Assembly (NCBI GenBank): GCA_000750105.3
Contig: JPHH03000024.1
Location: 401,256 to 465,255, forward strand
DNA: 64,000 nucleotides
Direction: 5' to 3'
Origin: Tolypocladium sp. Sup5 PDA-1
Taxonomy: Eukaryota; Ascomycota; Sordariomycetes; Hypocreales; Ophiocordycipitaceae
Shown here: positions 63,836 to 64,000 of the stretch, one piece after another
How positions within the stretch are numbered: the stretch's first letter is position 1
How the letters are laid out: the number at the start of each line of letters is the position of its first letter
Translations under genes and position numbers: made by a program
The notes under the pieces: generated by a model
What the model saw: the letters and a program-made list of their open reading frames with translations, nothing else
The model's database searches: none
What the model was told of the DNA's origin: nothing

Positions 63836-64000
63836 GCGAGTCTTGGATGTCGGGCGAGTCTTGGATATTGGGCGAGTCTTGGATATTGGGCGAGTCTTGG
63901 ATATTGGGCGAGTCTTGGATATCGGGCGAGTCTTGGATGTCGGGCGAGTCTTGGATGTCGGGCGAGTCTTGGATGTCGGGCGAGTCTTGGGTGTCGAGCG
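63836..64000. repeat. 18-bp tandem array running off the window
   Basis: The unit GCGAGTCTTGGATGTCGG repeats about nine times with a GAT(G/A)T(C/T)GG variant position and continues beyond the window edge. The length is a multiple of three, so it could be coding in principle, but no convincing gene contains it. Confidence 0.9.

Overview
The window looks like a subtelomeric or accessory stretch of a filamentous ascomycete genome (Pezizomycotina, probably Sordariomycetes; inferred). Genes carry short introns of about 46-95 nt with GTNNGT donors and CTAAC-like branch sites. There is a Zn2Cys6 transcription factor, and many decayed transposons and simple repeats. No rRNA, tRNA or CRISPR array was recognised.

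From about 1.4 to 12.3 kb lies an ordinary metabolic block. It holds a Baeyer-Villiger-type flavin monooxygenase (-), a Zn2Cys6 regulator (-), a short-chain dehydrogenase (+), an amino-acid/choline-type permease (-) and a class III aminotransferase (+). Together these could form a small catabolic or secondary-metabolite cluster with its own regulator and transporter.

From about 12.5 kb onward the content is accessory. Its most striking component is an unrecognised large gene family present three times on the + strand. Copy C (53.4-60.5 kb) appears intact and carries two head-to-tail genes that splice into predicted proteins of 1646 and 632 residues. Copy B (29.0-33.5 kb) keeps only the first gene, with a nonsense codon and a deletion near its end. 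Copy A (17.2-20.9 kb) is a diverged relic with an internal deletion, frameshifts and stop codons. Introns are shared between copies. A second unrecognised family of about 260-307 residues has three members: one 2.2 kb upstream of copy A, and two in tandem just downstream of copy C.

Between the copies lie an APH-type phosphotransferase, a copia Pol-derived gene, a possible uracil-DNA-glycosylase-like gene, a secreted DUF5648-like protein, a Helitron/Pif1 helicase relic, a possible PD-(D/E)XK protein and a hAT transposase pseudogene. From 47.7 to 51.3 kb is a gene-free block of minisatellites and a tetranucleotide microsatellite, followed by a truncated telomere-linked RecQ-type helicase pseudogene. 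The window ends in an 18-bp tandem array. A 100-bp hairpin-bearing repeat occurs near both ends (830-929 and 63012-63113).

Gene families were assigned from remembered motifs, not from searches. Intron positions were read by eye from splice signals and frame continuity.
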